A stretch of 64,000 bases of DNA from Branchiostoma floridae (taxonomy: Eukaryota > Chordata > Leptocardii > Amphioxiformes > Branchiostomatidae): positions 33,071,230 to 33,135,229 of the forward strand of contig NC_049981.1 of NCBI RefSeq assembly GCF_000003815.2, given 5' to 3'. Each line of letters opens with the position of its first letter. The stretch's first letter is position 1. The notes under the pieces are model-generated. The model was not told where the DNA came from, searched no databases, and was given only the letters and a program-made list of their open reading frames with translations. This document shows positions 1-11,509 of this stretch, piece after piece. A program made the position numbers and the translations under genes.

Positions 1-64
1 TCAAAAACTAGTCACTGTTTGATGAAAAATTCTATTAACCCTTGTTTGCTGTATTTTTGTACAG

Positions 65-281
65 GAGGCGGGTGGACTGTGATCCAGCGGCGGCAGGACG
101 GGTCGGTTCCCTTCAACCGGACCTGGGAGGAGTACAAACTGGGCTTTGGGAACCTGAGCGGGGAGTACTGGCTGGGGAACGAGAACATCCACCTCCTGAC
201 CAAACGGAAAAATTACAAATTAAGAGTCGTCCTCGAGGACTTTAGTGGCGCCACGAGGTTTGCAGAATACAGCACGTTTAG
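65..281 (+). CDS. FReD gene 1, penultimate coding exon (partial gene)
   Basis: This exon encodes the core of a fibrinogen C-terminal (FReD) domain: it opens [15 protein letters not shown], has the WEEYK..FG motif and [12 protein letters not shown], and ends FR. It follows a CAG acceptor (63-64) and stops at GTGAGA (282), entering in phase 1 and leaving in phase 2. It is 217 nt, exactly the length of the matching exons of genes 2 and 3 in this window. FReD proteins (ficolins, tenascin, FIBCD1, FREPs) bind acetylated sugars or other ligands through this fold. The 5' part of the gene lies outside the window, so I cannot say whether it has a membrane anchor and collagen like its two neighbours. 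Confidence 0.9.
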
Positions 282-381
282 GTGAGAAAATGGAAATGTC
301 ATCATTATTTGCATATTCAAGAAAGAGTGCGTAATACCTTCATGACAAAAGATTTTTTAAAAATCAATTTCATGCACCGCA

Positions 382-514
382 ATGTGTGTGTGTGTGTGTG
401 TGTGTATACGTGTGCGTGTGTATGCCTATGTGCATGTGAGTATATGTTTACGTGTGCGCACATGTATACATGTGTGCTTGCGTGTGTATGTTTATGCCTA
501 TGTGTGTGTGTGTA

Positions 515-549
<35 letters not shown>

Positions 550-639
550 CTGTATATATGTGTGTGTGTGTGTGAGTCTGTGTATGTGATGTGTGTGTTT
601 GTGTTTGTTTATTCGTGTCATTGTGTCTGTGACTGTGTG

Positions 640-709
<70 letters not shown>

Positions 710-760
710 CGTGCGTGCGTGTATGTGTATGTGTTGCTGTGTATGTGTATGTGTGAGTAA
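382..760. repeat. TG-rich microsatellite with internal AT tract
   Basis: Interrupted (TG)n runs fill most of the intron between the two gene 1 exons, with an (AT)n stretch at about 642-678 and (TGCG)n at about 705-722. Long open frames here on both strands are composition artefacts. Confidence 0.95.
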
Positions 761-827
761 TGACAATAGTGTTTAAGTGTTTTACCACTGCTGCACATCA
801 TCCCAAACTTACATGAACATAATTTAG

Positions 828-1161
828 ACTGCCCAATGAGGCGGACGGATACGCCCTGCACCTGCCCAGCTCGGGCTATACTGGGGATGCCGGAGACGCC
901 ATGCGTTACAGCGACGGGCAGCGGTTCTCCACTGTGGACAGGGACAATGATGATCACGACTACGACTACTTTTACGGCAGCAGTTGTTCTCAGCAGTACG
1001 GACAGGGCGGTTGGTGGTTTCGCCGGTGTACCTCTTACCTCAACGGCCGTTACCTGGGCAACTGTGGCAGCTCCTGTCAGTGGAGGCAAGGTGTGATGTG
1101 GAACGACTGGAGAGGCAATAGTTACTCCATGAAGTCTGTGACCATGAAAATTAGACCATGA
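828..1161 (+). CDS. FReD gene 1, terminal exon
   Basis: After acceptor TTTAG (823-827) the exon completes the split Arg codon and reads LPNEADGYALHLPSSGYTGDAG, then the acidic calcium-site region DRDNDDHDYDY, a Cys pair (SSCSQQYGQGGWW...RRC), LNGRYLG, and ends MKIRP with TGA at 1159-1161. These are canonical FReD C-terminal elements. The domain ends at the stop with no tail, as in genes 2 and 3. Confidence 0.9.
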
Positions 1162-1894
1162 TCATGCATTCATCACATATCAAAATCTGATCATAAAACA
1201 GCAAAATTCCTTAGAAATTGTTCTTTAAAACATCACGTTGTTTTTTAGAAATCACAATCATTCACAATTTTAATGAATTCATTATTTGTCAGAAACTTTA
1301 CAGGCATAAATAACGCGTCGGTAGTGCTGAATAGTTGCTCCCTAGGTGCACATTCTTTACGGCAGCAGATAGTTAGAGTTAAATAAAAATAGCAAACAAT
1401 GTAAAAGGCATAGTCTATAAACATATATTAGGTTCGTAGTTTGTTACGATAGAGAACCAAGCACTGGGATATTTAGTGGTTTGCGGAATGTTCTTTAGAC
1501 TTGATAAACATTCTAGCACTATCCATCAGTTATAAACCGTAGATATAGCATGTCAATATGATAGCCACATTTATATCATCATAATAATGAACGCCCAAAG
1601 AACTGTAAAGGTAATTGCACATAGACGTATATACATAGATAAAGATATAGATACTTTAAGATAAATAGATATAGTTAGCACGGTAGGAAAATCACATGTT
1701 TTTCTGTATAACAATTGTTCTATCTATTTATCTCTGCTTTTCTTGTGTGGATCTTAAATTATTATTCTTACACGTGCTCCCCATTCTCATATTTTAAAAG
1801 GCACTTATTAATTAATAATGGGGCAGCGGAGCGCATGTGTTCAGTACATCATTTCGCTCCCCCAATGCCCTGAATATACCTGGTTTGGGGTATT

Positions 1895-2193
1895 ACCTAG
1901 AGTCACATATCAGTTTGTGGTGTGACAGTAGTTGTTTACAATCATTCGTTTGTTTATCAATATGCAATACACACCCAATCACCCGAAAAAATATATATCT
2001 ATTGGTAACGTTAGACTCTGTTGCTCCTATGGAATAAAGTGCAGGATTCCCAGAAGCTACATGAGTTGTGAATGGGAGCATAATACCTAGTAATGTGCTA
2101 CATGTCGTAAAGCACAGACGTGTACTTGTTAAGTTTAAATCGCTTTTACGTAATAACATGTAGGTGTAACAGTCTCATCGTTTGCCTCAAACA
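1895..2193. repeat. Dispersed repeat, degenerate copy A
   Basis: This stretch holds a block (TCTGTTGCTCC...GGAATAAAGTGCAGG at about 2020-2049) that recurs at about 31148-31182. In both places it is followed about 150 bp later by a GGGCATACAT segment. I read the two as copies of one old dispersed repeat of unknown class; no terminal repeats were found. Confidence 0.45.
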
Positions 2194-2667
2194 AGTTAGG
2201 GCATACATATAATGATCTAAAGGGTTGGAGCACACATGTAATGCTCTAAAGGGTTGGGCATGCATGTAATGCTCTAAAGGGCTGGGACATATATGTAATG
2301 CTCTAAAGGGTTGGGCATACATTTAATGCTCTAAAGGGTTGGGCATACATTTAATGCTCTAAAGGGTTGGGCATACATGTAATGCTCTAAAGGGTTGGGC
2401 ATACATGTAATGCTCTAAAGGGTTGGAGCACACATGTAATGCTCTAAAGGGTTGGGCATACATTTAATGCTCTAAAGGGTTGGGCATACATTTAATGCTC
2501 TAAAGGGTTGGGCATACATGTAATGCTCTAAAGGGTTGGGCATACATGTAATGCTCTAAAGGGTTGGGCATGCATGTAATGCTCTAAAGGGTTGGGCATA
2601 CATTTAATGCTCTAAAGGGTTGGGCATACATGTAATGCTCTAAAGGGTTGGGCATACATGTAATGCT
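2194..2667. repeat. 28-bp minisatellite, about 17 units
   Basis: Head-to-tail units of the form GGGTTGGGCATACATGTAAT followed by GCTCTAAA, with few substitutions (TTTAAT for TGTAAT; GAGCACAC for GGCATAC in two units about seven units apart). The first unit is degenerate and fuses with dispersed repeat copy A. Reappearance of variant units at a fixed interval suggests a higher-order duplication of about 200 bp. Confidence 0.95.
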
Positions 2668-3139
2668 GAAGCGTGTTTATACAAAAATCAATTGAGAATG
2701 AAACGACTGAAAATCAACATTCGGCGTGTTTTTTTTTACCCGAAATGCAACCACCAGTGAATATGATAATCATCGTCTTAACGCATCGTTGTTGGGTTCT
2801 ACATACGCCACTACTGACCCTTCTTCGGACAAAGCCATCGTCAACAAAGATACCTCACATCTACTCATACTGTGATGGTGTAGACAGCACACCAGAGCAT
2901 CGCGCGGGAGGGGGGGGGGAGGTGGCAAAGTTGCTACAAGACATTCACATCATCATCATTGGTCGACGTGCTTACACACGACGGGGTTATACCGCCCCTT
3001 ACGGGGTGATATACCATTTAGAATTTCACACACGAATAGAAAAATGTTGAACTTTTGCAGCTCTAGAGGGATTAGTCTCGTGCAATCTGTTGATAACATC
3101 GCAATCCTACAACGAATTTTACGTTGAAACATTTTCACG

Positions 3140-5180
3140 CATCAGTGATTTTGAGGTAAACACACAACTCTGTCCCGCTCAAAGTTGGAAACGAGTCACC
3201 CAGCCCCCAGGCTGTAACAATCCGCGCACACTGCCTCTCTAAAACCGGTCCGCCCTGAACCCAGGCGGTGTCATCATAGGTCAGGGGTTACACTGCAGTG
3301 TATTTTAACGGTGAATGTTGCCCCGTTTCTCTGTTTTGTGATTTGTTCGTTACATGTTGCTTCTCAAAGCGTCCCACAGAACACAGAACTAATACTAATA
3401 GTGATACTAAACATCTGTAGGGTGGGCCCTAGAGTAAGGTGCCTTCTAATGCTGTTGTGTTGTTAGGTAAAAGTCCCTGCTAAAGCTATTGTGTAGTTAG
3501 GTAAAAGTACCTGCTAAAGCTATTGTGTAGTTAGGCTGTCTCGCTGGCGACTCTTTCGAGCATGGCGGCCCGCAATCATCGGCCCCATTCGCCAAACTTC
3601 GGTTCGTGCTGTAGTCTACTGGACATCTGTTGACGATATCGAATGTTGTCTAAATCATATGGAGTATATAAATTACTATATCTAGATATATGTATATCTA
3701 AGGGGTTTCGACACTTGCGCCAGATTAAGGTCAACAGCGCCATTTGTAATTGAGATGAACTCCGAAAACTATGTTCGAATTTTATATTTCTCTTACATTC
3801 CTTACTCGCACTGGCTCCGGTAGCCACAGTAATTGTCGACGGATATTAGACGTTTAAGAGAAAGTGGGTCTTCTTCAATGTTTAGGGGGAAATGATGACT
3901 ACCAAGAACGTAAAAGAAATTAATAGTGACATTTCCATGCCTTTAGCTGTGCATTTTTTTAATCTTAGATGTATTTTGACCATTTAATTGGCCGCTATAT
4001 GTCGCTGAAGTTGTATTTTGAGATATTTCATACATCAGTGATTTCTGTATAAACACTCATGCGGCTGAGCTAAGTAGCTGCACACTGCGTGTCTAAAACC
4101 AGTCGTCCCTGACCCCAGGGTTCTCCGGTCAGGACAGCTACTGTTGTTGACATGCGTCAGAACCAAACTACACTATCCGGTCTTAATTTCACGTCTTTTA
4201 TCAATATCATAGCAATAAGCAAACCAGTATCTTAACATTGAACCAGAAAGGAAGCCATTCGGGGTATGAAAACACCAATTTTAAGTTAAATTAATGAAGG
4301 ACAAGCTGAGCCCCAGGCAAATGTCATAATTGATTACACTGGTACTGCCACGCTCTGCTCAGTGACACTTCCGAGTGAGGCAGTCGGACATGATCGGGGC
4401 CATTCGGCTAACTTCGGACAGGAGACGACGGTCTCCGATGTTCCCCGAATTACCATGACCTTTACTTTTCGAATGTGTCTGTTGTTCAAGCCAAGGACAA
4501 GTCGGCTATATCGACAATGAAGTATTCAACATTCTGTCGAATATGGATGCTTAGGTGTTTGCGTTTTAACTTGTTTTACTATGGATAATCCGATGATACT
4601 GGCTGTACAAATGCACTTTCCTGACTTTTTCTTTGCTGGAAAATATCATTTTTATCAGCCATGTAGTGAGGTATGATACTATGTACTAATATTTTCTTCT
4701 CAGTGTCATCAATAAAATCCAACTCCTTTTCCATAGTAATAAACGAGAAGCTTTTACAGCAGTGAGACTCATTCTGTAACACTGTAACAGACAAAACACG
4801 ACCTCTTGCTGGCTCCAGTGACCCAACTAATTGTTGACAGAATAAGACCCAAAATCAAACTACAGTATCCGTTTCAGCCAAGAACAGATCATATTTCCAC
4901 CGTTTAGAAGAATTAACCTGCATCAAATTTGTAAAACCAATTCAGAAATTAAGTGATCCGAGCTATATAACGGATGTTTTTTCTCCGATGACAAACGGAC
5001 CCCAAGGCACTTAGCGCACCAAGGTATTTCTTCCTTGTGCCGATCGCGCGCGAGCGACTTGAAATCGATGATCGCAAATCATCGGGGACGAATCGGCCCC
5101 ATTCGCCAAACTTCGGTTTGGACCCGACGGTAGACGATGTGCTCCGAATCTCCCGGCATCGCTAAAAATATAATTGACGT
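3140..5180. promoter_or_regulatory. Repeated modules upstream of FReD gene 2
   Basis: Two motifs recur in this 2-kb stretch before gene 2. Motif one, ATCGGCCCCATTCGCCAAAC plus TTCGG, is at 3578-3602, 4393-4417 (variant) and 5092-5116, each followed by a purine-rich GACGG/TCCGAAT-type segment. Motif two, CACTGC(G/C)T(G/C)TCTAAAACC followed by CCCTGAACCC, is at about 3229 and 4083, and a related copy is at about 36628, about 1.6 kb before the gene 3 ATG. No coding potential is visible. Whether these are promoter repeats or remains of a mobile element cannot be told from the sequence; a regulatory role is inference. Confidence 0.3.
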
Positions 5181-5349
5181 ATGGGGCAATTAGTGTTTCA
5201 CGATGTTTCTAACCAATGAGGAAACAGAACTGCTGGGTTCAAAGTGATATCATATCTTGAAAGTCAGTCAGTTGCGGACAGGCCTTTGTGCAGGTTGGGC
5301 CTGCCTGCAGATCGAAGTGCAGTTAATTTTTTTTCGTAAGGTAGTAAGA

Positions 5350-5610
5350 ATGGGATCTGGAAACCTCGAAATGACGAACTCGGTACACGGGACAGGGCGG
5401 GACGATAGGCTGGGGATAATCGCAGCGCTCTTGGTAGCCGTGGTGGCCGTACTTGTGAGCTTCGTCACCATGTTTGTACTGGTGAGGCAGGGGGCGGATC
5501 TCAGCGAAAGGTCTCGGCAAGCGCAGCTAAACGGAATGGAAGCGCACCTGAAGGAAATGGAAGCCCAGGTGCAGGAGATACAACAGTGGAGAGAACACCT
5601 GGACGTGCAG
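5350..5610 (+). CDS. Gene 2 exon 1: cytoplasmic tail, membrane anchor, coiled coil
   Basis: The exon encodes 87 residues. Residues 1-20 are short and polar; about 21-45 are a hydrophobic span ([16 protein letters not shown]...MFVLV); about 46-87 are a charged Glu/Gln/Leu heptad-like segment ([20 protein letters not shown]). No signal peptide precedes the anchor, so type II topology is expected. I chose ATG 5350 because the frame upstream has only non-ATG starts and the hydrophobic span then sits where it does in gene 3. It ends at CAG/GTATAA, phase 0. Confidence 0.8.
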
Positions 5611-8600
5611 GTATAAACATTAGTTTACGACAAACTTCTAACGAGTAACATTTTCGGAACAATGGATCCGGGTGGTGGGTTTCGACGCTTCACGACAAAT
5701 TATGATGTACTGGATTGTGTGTAGATTGTTCTATTTAGCATTTCTACCCGCATGATCTATCGGAACGCCGTGAAAAATCCCTGATTATGAGGGCTGACGC
5801 ATTACATTTGGAGGTAATGAACTGTACACTATTTCCTGGTCGACTAATACTCCCCCAAAAGAAAAACAGACTAAGTATTTTGTGTAAAAGTATTGTCATT
5901 GTGATGATAAATTGTTCTTCGTGGTAGTTGGTTCCTTTTTTTAAGATATACTTATATCCTAGATGTATATGAGTCTCAAATGTCCTCATGTAATGGGTTA
6001 GCAACAAAGGGAAAATTGATTGAGAGCAACACGAATTATCAGAATTATCATGTGGCCAGACCCATAACTATTTTAATGCATTGTGCTTGATACATTGCAC
6101 GTCGTAATTACAAAGACTTTGTTATGCTTAACCAGATTTATGAAGTTGATAATGGCGCTTTGACACGCATCAGTGCAAATCTAACCTTATGCGCACGGGT
6201 GCATTGAGCAGAAAATTTGTCCCTGCGGTCTCTAGTCTGGACCAGCAGATCCGATTAACGAGTTCAAAGTTCAAGATAGATCGAGTTGGACCGTCGCCAA
6301 TCTGTCACCCTGACGAGCGAGACTACGTAATTGACATGATCTTCAAAAGACACTGTCAGCATACTTATAACGAGTTAATTGAGTGTATCTAATGTCGCCC
6401 AACAGGTCAGTCCTCAGGGCCCGAGCGCTCGTGAACAGCAGAATGGAGAGGGGCGTGGCAAGAGCGCCACCTTCCTGTACGGAGCTGAAGTGCATCACCG
6501 AGATAAGAGATCTGTGTCCAACATCGGGAAATTTGCGAACAAGGTTACACTGCCAACGACTTTAGGGGGTAGGGAGATGATATTCATTTGCATTCGTTAA
6601 TTCTTATCTAATACCATAACGCATTCAAATCCATCATACCCAGGACAATTGCATATGCATGACTCCATTAATTCATCCATACAAAAATTCCTCGGACTGT
6701 AGGCTTCTTTATAAGATTCTGTTGTTAAATGAATTTCAGATTTTGTCTTTGAAACCTTTTCATCGANNNNNNNNNNNNNNNNNNNNNNNNNNNNNNNNNN
6801 NNNNNNNNNNNNNNNNNNNNNNNNNNNNNNNNNNNNNNNNNNNNNNNNNNNNNNNNNNNNNNNNNNTAGATGATATTTGTGGAAATCCTGATAAAAGGGT
6901 TTTAGATATCTTCGTCGTTGTCACATTTTGTGAAAATAAAAACAATGGGGTGAATATTGTTATCCGCTCAGGATGTTTGGCTGGGAACCAGGGAGAACCC
7001 GGAAGGGACGGCAGAGATGGCTCTACCGGACCTGTCGGTCCTCCTGGTCCCGCTGGTCCGACAGGCACGACTGGTCCCGCTGGTGCGACAGGTCTGACAG
7101 GGTCGCGTGGGAACCCAGGCCCTCCCGGCACGACAGGCACTGCTGGTCCGATGGGACCGCGTGGATACCCCGGGGCCGTGGGCTCTCCCGGTCCGGCTGG
7201 TAGTCCTGGCTCTCCTGGTCCGGCTGGGCCGCCCGGGCCGCACGGGTCGGTAAGAACAACTTAGTGCCATCTAAGTGCATGTATGGCAAAGATGAAAGGT
7301 GCTAATCCAATGACACGGGGTGGGGGGGTGGGGGCGGGGGGGGCTAACAGTGACCGCGCAAACTTTGACGCCGTATAACTGCCGAACGAATCGAAGTGTG
7401 CTGAGATTGGGAAAGTTTTTCTAAATATTGTTGGCAACAATTCTATGATAAAACTATGCGTTTGTGATTGTTCGTGTTGCCATGGCAACGGGTGTTTAAC
7501 AGGCATGTTTTACCAAATTTACTAATTTCGGTTTAAATCATCAAGTTTTCAAGGTTTTCTTGCTAGACCACACTAGTTTTCCTATATGATTAACATCCTA
7601 TATAATCTTATTTTATCTATATGACAAAATATTCAGAATTTATGCTAATTTGATGACGTTAGAGGTCAAAATCCAAGATGGTGGACCATGTCATTAGCGA
7701 CGGTAAAATCAGGTTATGTTTAATCAAATTCTTTTATCTTTTTTACATTTTACAAAACACTTTCATCTGAACGTTTGTAGTCTACTTCCATTGAGTTTTG
7801 GGGTTAAATGTATAAAAAACTATTTTAGACAATTCAAGATTGCCGATCAAAGATGGTGGATGAAAGCAATCTGGAAGAATTAGATTAATTGTTCTCTGGT
7901 CAGCTTGATCATTCGTCAGCTTCAAGGTATTTCACCTGGCTAAATTGGCGTTTTGACTTTCTATTGTTCTCTCTTTTATGAATTAAAATATAATGGGGCC
8001 GTAACGACTATTGATAGATGGGCATGAAAGAATTCTGAATCTGATTTGGGGGGCCATATGGATGTCGTCATCAGGTTTATTTGCCTATAATATCTTTTTT
8101 TCTACTTTGGCACATACCACTGCAATAAAGCTATGTTTTTCATTTGCATAATGATGAAAGCTACATAATCACGTATGCGCAAATTGATATTTACTAATCT
8201 GTAGTTATTAGAAATGATTTTTCTAATAAGCTGAAAAGACTGAACTTTCCGCCAGATCTGCGGTCTTCTCATCCACCATCCTTCACTGAACAACCTTTGA
8301 CCCTTTGGTCGTGTTAATTCACACGTGTTGTGCCAGGTTCAACAAGTTTAGTAAAGCCATTTGATTTTATATATGAATGACATCCTCAAACCCCAAAACA
8401 TATATGAGCTTGCGAAGAAAAAATTATGCAATATACGTGGTCAGAAACGTTGAACAATAACATAACACACACAATATGGTATGCGAACAATAGATTCCTC
8501 CTTTTGATTCTTCTTTGACCTTGGAATTGACGGTAACATTCTGTAACGTATGTGTTTTCAGCTATATTCTTATACAATTGGTGGCATATTTGTTCATCTT

Positions 8601-11475
8601 ACAGCTGCTTGTACGAGACAAAGCAGCTGCAAGATGAGTAGATATAAAAGTATAGTCCAAACGTTTTTTTTTTCCTTTGGAACCGGCCGAAAATGGACGT
8701 CATCCATACAATCAAATCAACGGCAGTATATGGCTCTGCCACTAATCATCCAGAGTGAGTGCTGATGCAAAGTGTCCAGACCACTGCATCGGCAGAACAC
8801 AGTGGACTACTTCTAATCAAATCAACTTGGCAGAACGCTTTTTTTGCATATACATGATACCAAATGATCATCACATCATATGTTTTTACAGTGCTGCTGC
8901 TCAACACCAACACCGGACCCGCCTCCTACAACTCGTCCTCGTAAGACAACTGTTCATGTGTACCTAATATGCATATCCGTCAAGTACAATGGGGGGGTCC
9001 AAAATATTACTTAGTGCTATATATAGTGGGCCCTGAGTGTAATATACCAGGGGATTCAATATTTAGTATGTACATGAAAGAAGTCCAAACTTTCCTAAAA
9101 AATAACGTAGGCAAGTAAGTTGAAACTGGTTGTGTACAAGAATTTTCCTATATCATTTCCTGAAAAGGTNNNNNNNNNNNNNNNNNNNNNNNNNNNNNNN
9201 NNNNNNNNNNNNNNNNNNNNNNNNNNNNNNNNNNNNNNNNNNNNNNNNNNNNNNNNNNNNNNNNNNNNNNNNNNNNNNNNNNNNNNNNNNNNNNNNNNNN
9301 NNNNNNNNNNNNNNNNNNNNNNNNNNNNNNNNNNNNNNNNNNNNNNNNNNNNNNNNNNNNACCTGTTCTTCGTTCTGGACGGATCCGGCAGCGTCAGCGT
9401 TTCAGACTTCCATACAGTCAAACAGTTTGTTGTGGCAGTGGTCAGCGCTTTCACCATCGGTTTAGCTGACACTAGAGTTGGCGTGCTCCAATACTCAGAT
9501 CGCAACACGTAAGAGATGCATGATTGTCATAATAATACTCAAAGTTACTCCGGCGCAAGACTAGTAAAATTCTGTCGACACCCATTTACTAGTATTCTAG
9601 AAGTACTGACTGTCTGACGTATTTTGAATTGACAAATCAGATTAGGGTGTAACCTGGGAGACCATCCTGATGAGGCATCTTTCGTCAGCGCCATCAACAC
9701 CATGACGCGCCAGGGAGGAGGCACCAATACCGGAGCTGCGATGGAGTACGCACGGCAAAATGCGGCATGGAGACCTGCACCTGTCCCAAAGGTACAAGAT
9801 TTTATGAGTTTACAATGAAATGCACCAAAGTCAACCATGGTATTAAAGGTTGAACGAGGATACGTACAGCGTAAAATGTATTCAAGGCGGTGACAAATAG
9901 CATTGTAAACAAAAGTTATAGCCATTATGTCACCGAAAAAAAATCTCCTATAGACAGAGCTTTCCCTTTTTTTCAGATCATGATAGTTCTGACCGACGGA
10001 CAGTCATCTGACAGCGTGGTGGCGGCTGCCCAGGCTCTGGCCGCGGACCAAGTGACCGTGTTCGCCATCGGTGTGGGCAGCTTTGACCACTCGGAACTAC
10101 TGGAGATTACCAACAACAAACCAGGCCGAGTGTTTGAGCTGGCTGACTTTACCGGCCTGGCACAGAGCATCAACCGGATTGTTCGCGCCGTCTGCAACGG
10201 TTAGTGAAAGGCCATGGGGGAATACTTGAGATTTTAATATTGCTAATTGCTGTCGGCTTGATAAAGTAAAATGATGTGAAAATGATTACATATGAAATAC
10301 ATCTCCCGTTGCCTGCATTTTTGGACATTTGTTTGTGTAAAAAAAAACGACTACAACTATGATACGAAATGAACCAAACAACCAATTGACATACACAATG
10401 GGCAAGTAGCGCATTGTAGGCAATGAAAATTGAAGATCTCCATGGCTTAAACACTTAACGTTTTGTCAAATATACTACCCTTTATTGGCTGCTTAACGTT
10501 GTCATCAAAGAAACAGGCAGCTTCTAAAGCTGTTTTATATCTTGTATTATGCAAAGCTTTTTTCATTTTGACTTTTTGTCTTTCGTTTCCTACTTGCTGG
10601 AAATGCATTTCCTTCGTTCCTTTGTCTTTTTTCGTCTACATGTACATGGTCTGATTAAAACACATGTTAGACTACGACCATTACATTTTGCTTCTTTTAC
10701 CGTCAGACATACGACTGGCTGGTGGATCCGGTGACCACGAGGGAAGGGTGGAACTTTACCACAACGGACAATGGGGGACGGTCTGTGACGACAGTTGGAG
10801 CCTGAGGGACGCCGAGGTGGTGTGCCGTCAGCTGGGGTTCTCTGGGGCTGAATCGGCGCCATGTTGCGCCTCCTTCGGTCAGGGAACTGGACAGATCTGG
10901 CTGGATGATGTACAGTGCAGCGGGAGTGAGTCACGTCTGCAAAGCTGCAGCCATGGTGGATGGGGCTCTCATAACTGCGGGCATCATGAAGATGCCGGAG
11001 TCGTCTGTTCTGGTGAGAAATATATTATCTTGTATTTTTCGAATGCTAGTGATTTTCGATGGCAGTTTGATACATGTGGCGTAGCGGTTCATTTCAGTTG
11101 ATGATGACACCATCTGACAACATTGCACTACAAACACTCTATGGATCCGTATACACTTGTTTTAATAAGAGGAAAGAGACATGTAAATGAAAGATGTAAT
11201 AATAGTATAGCATTAGATATTTGACTATTTTGTAAACGAGATAAGTAGAACTAATGTAGTAGAGCGTTGGTTGATTTGTTTCTCCGGCCCATTGACACTG
11301 TAACGATTGTTTACAGAAACTTTTCATGTAACTACAGTATTTAGCCCATATGAGCAAGAACGTGCAATTGAATAAAGATTATTGGAGCTTGAAGGGAGGG
11401 AACTGATTGACGTTGCCGAACGTTCAGCTGACTTGTAACATACTAGTAGTTTTGCACGTTTTGGTACCTTTGTAT

Positions 11476-11509
<34 letters not shown>

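Noticed and set aside
282..1089. Open frames of 60-150 codons over the TG/AT microsatellite on both strands
   Set aside because: Pure repeat translations (His-Thr, Cys-Val runs); they lie in the gene 1 intron or are shadows of its last exon.
2194..2667. CRISPR-like array (28-bp repeats)
   Set aside because: Units are head-to-tail with no unique spacers, and the genome is clearly a metazoan one; it is a minisatellite.
5257..5349. Longer N-terminus for gene 2 starting near 5257
   Set aside because: The in-frame codon there is TTG, not ATG; the extension has no counterpart in gene 3.
6541..6549. Donor AAG/GTTACA for gene 2 exon 2
   Set aside because: It would end the exon in phase 0, out of register with the phase-1 collagen exon and with gene 3; GTAGGG at 6569 fits both.
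6760..7289. Minus-strand Pro/Gly frames over the collagen exon
   Set aside because: Reverse-frame shadow of Gly-X-Y codons; some run through the N gap.
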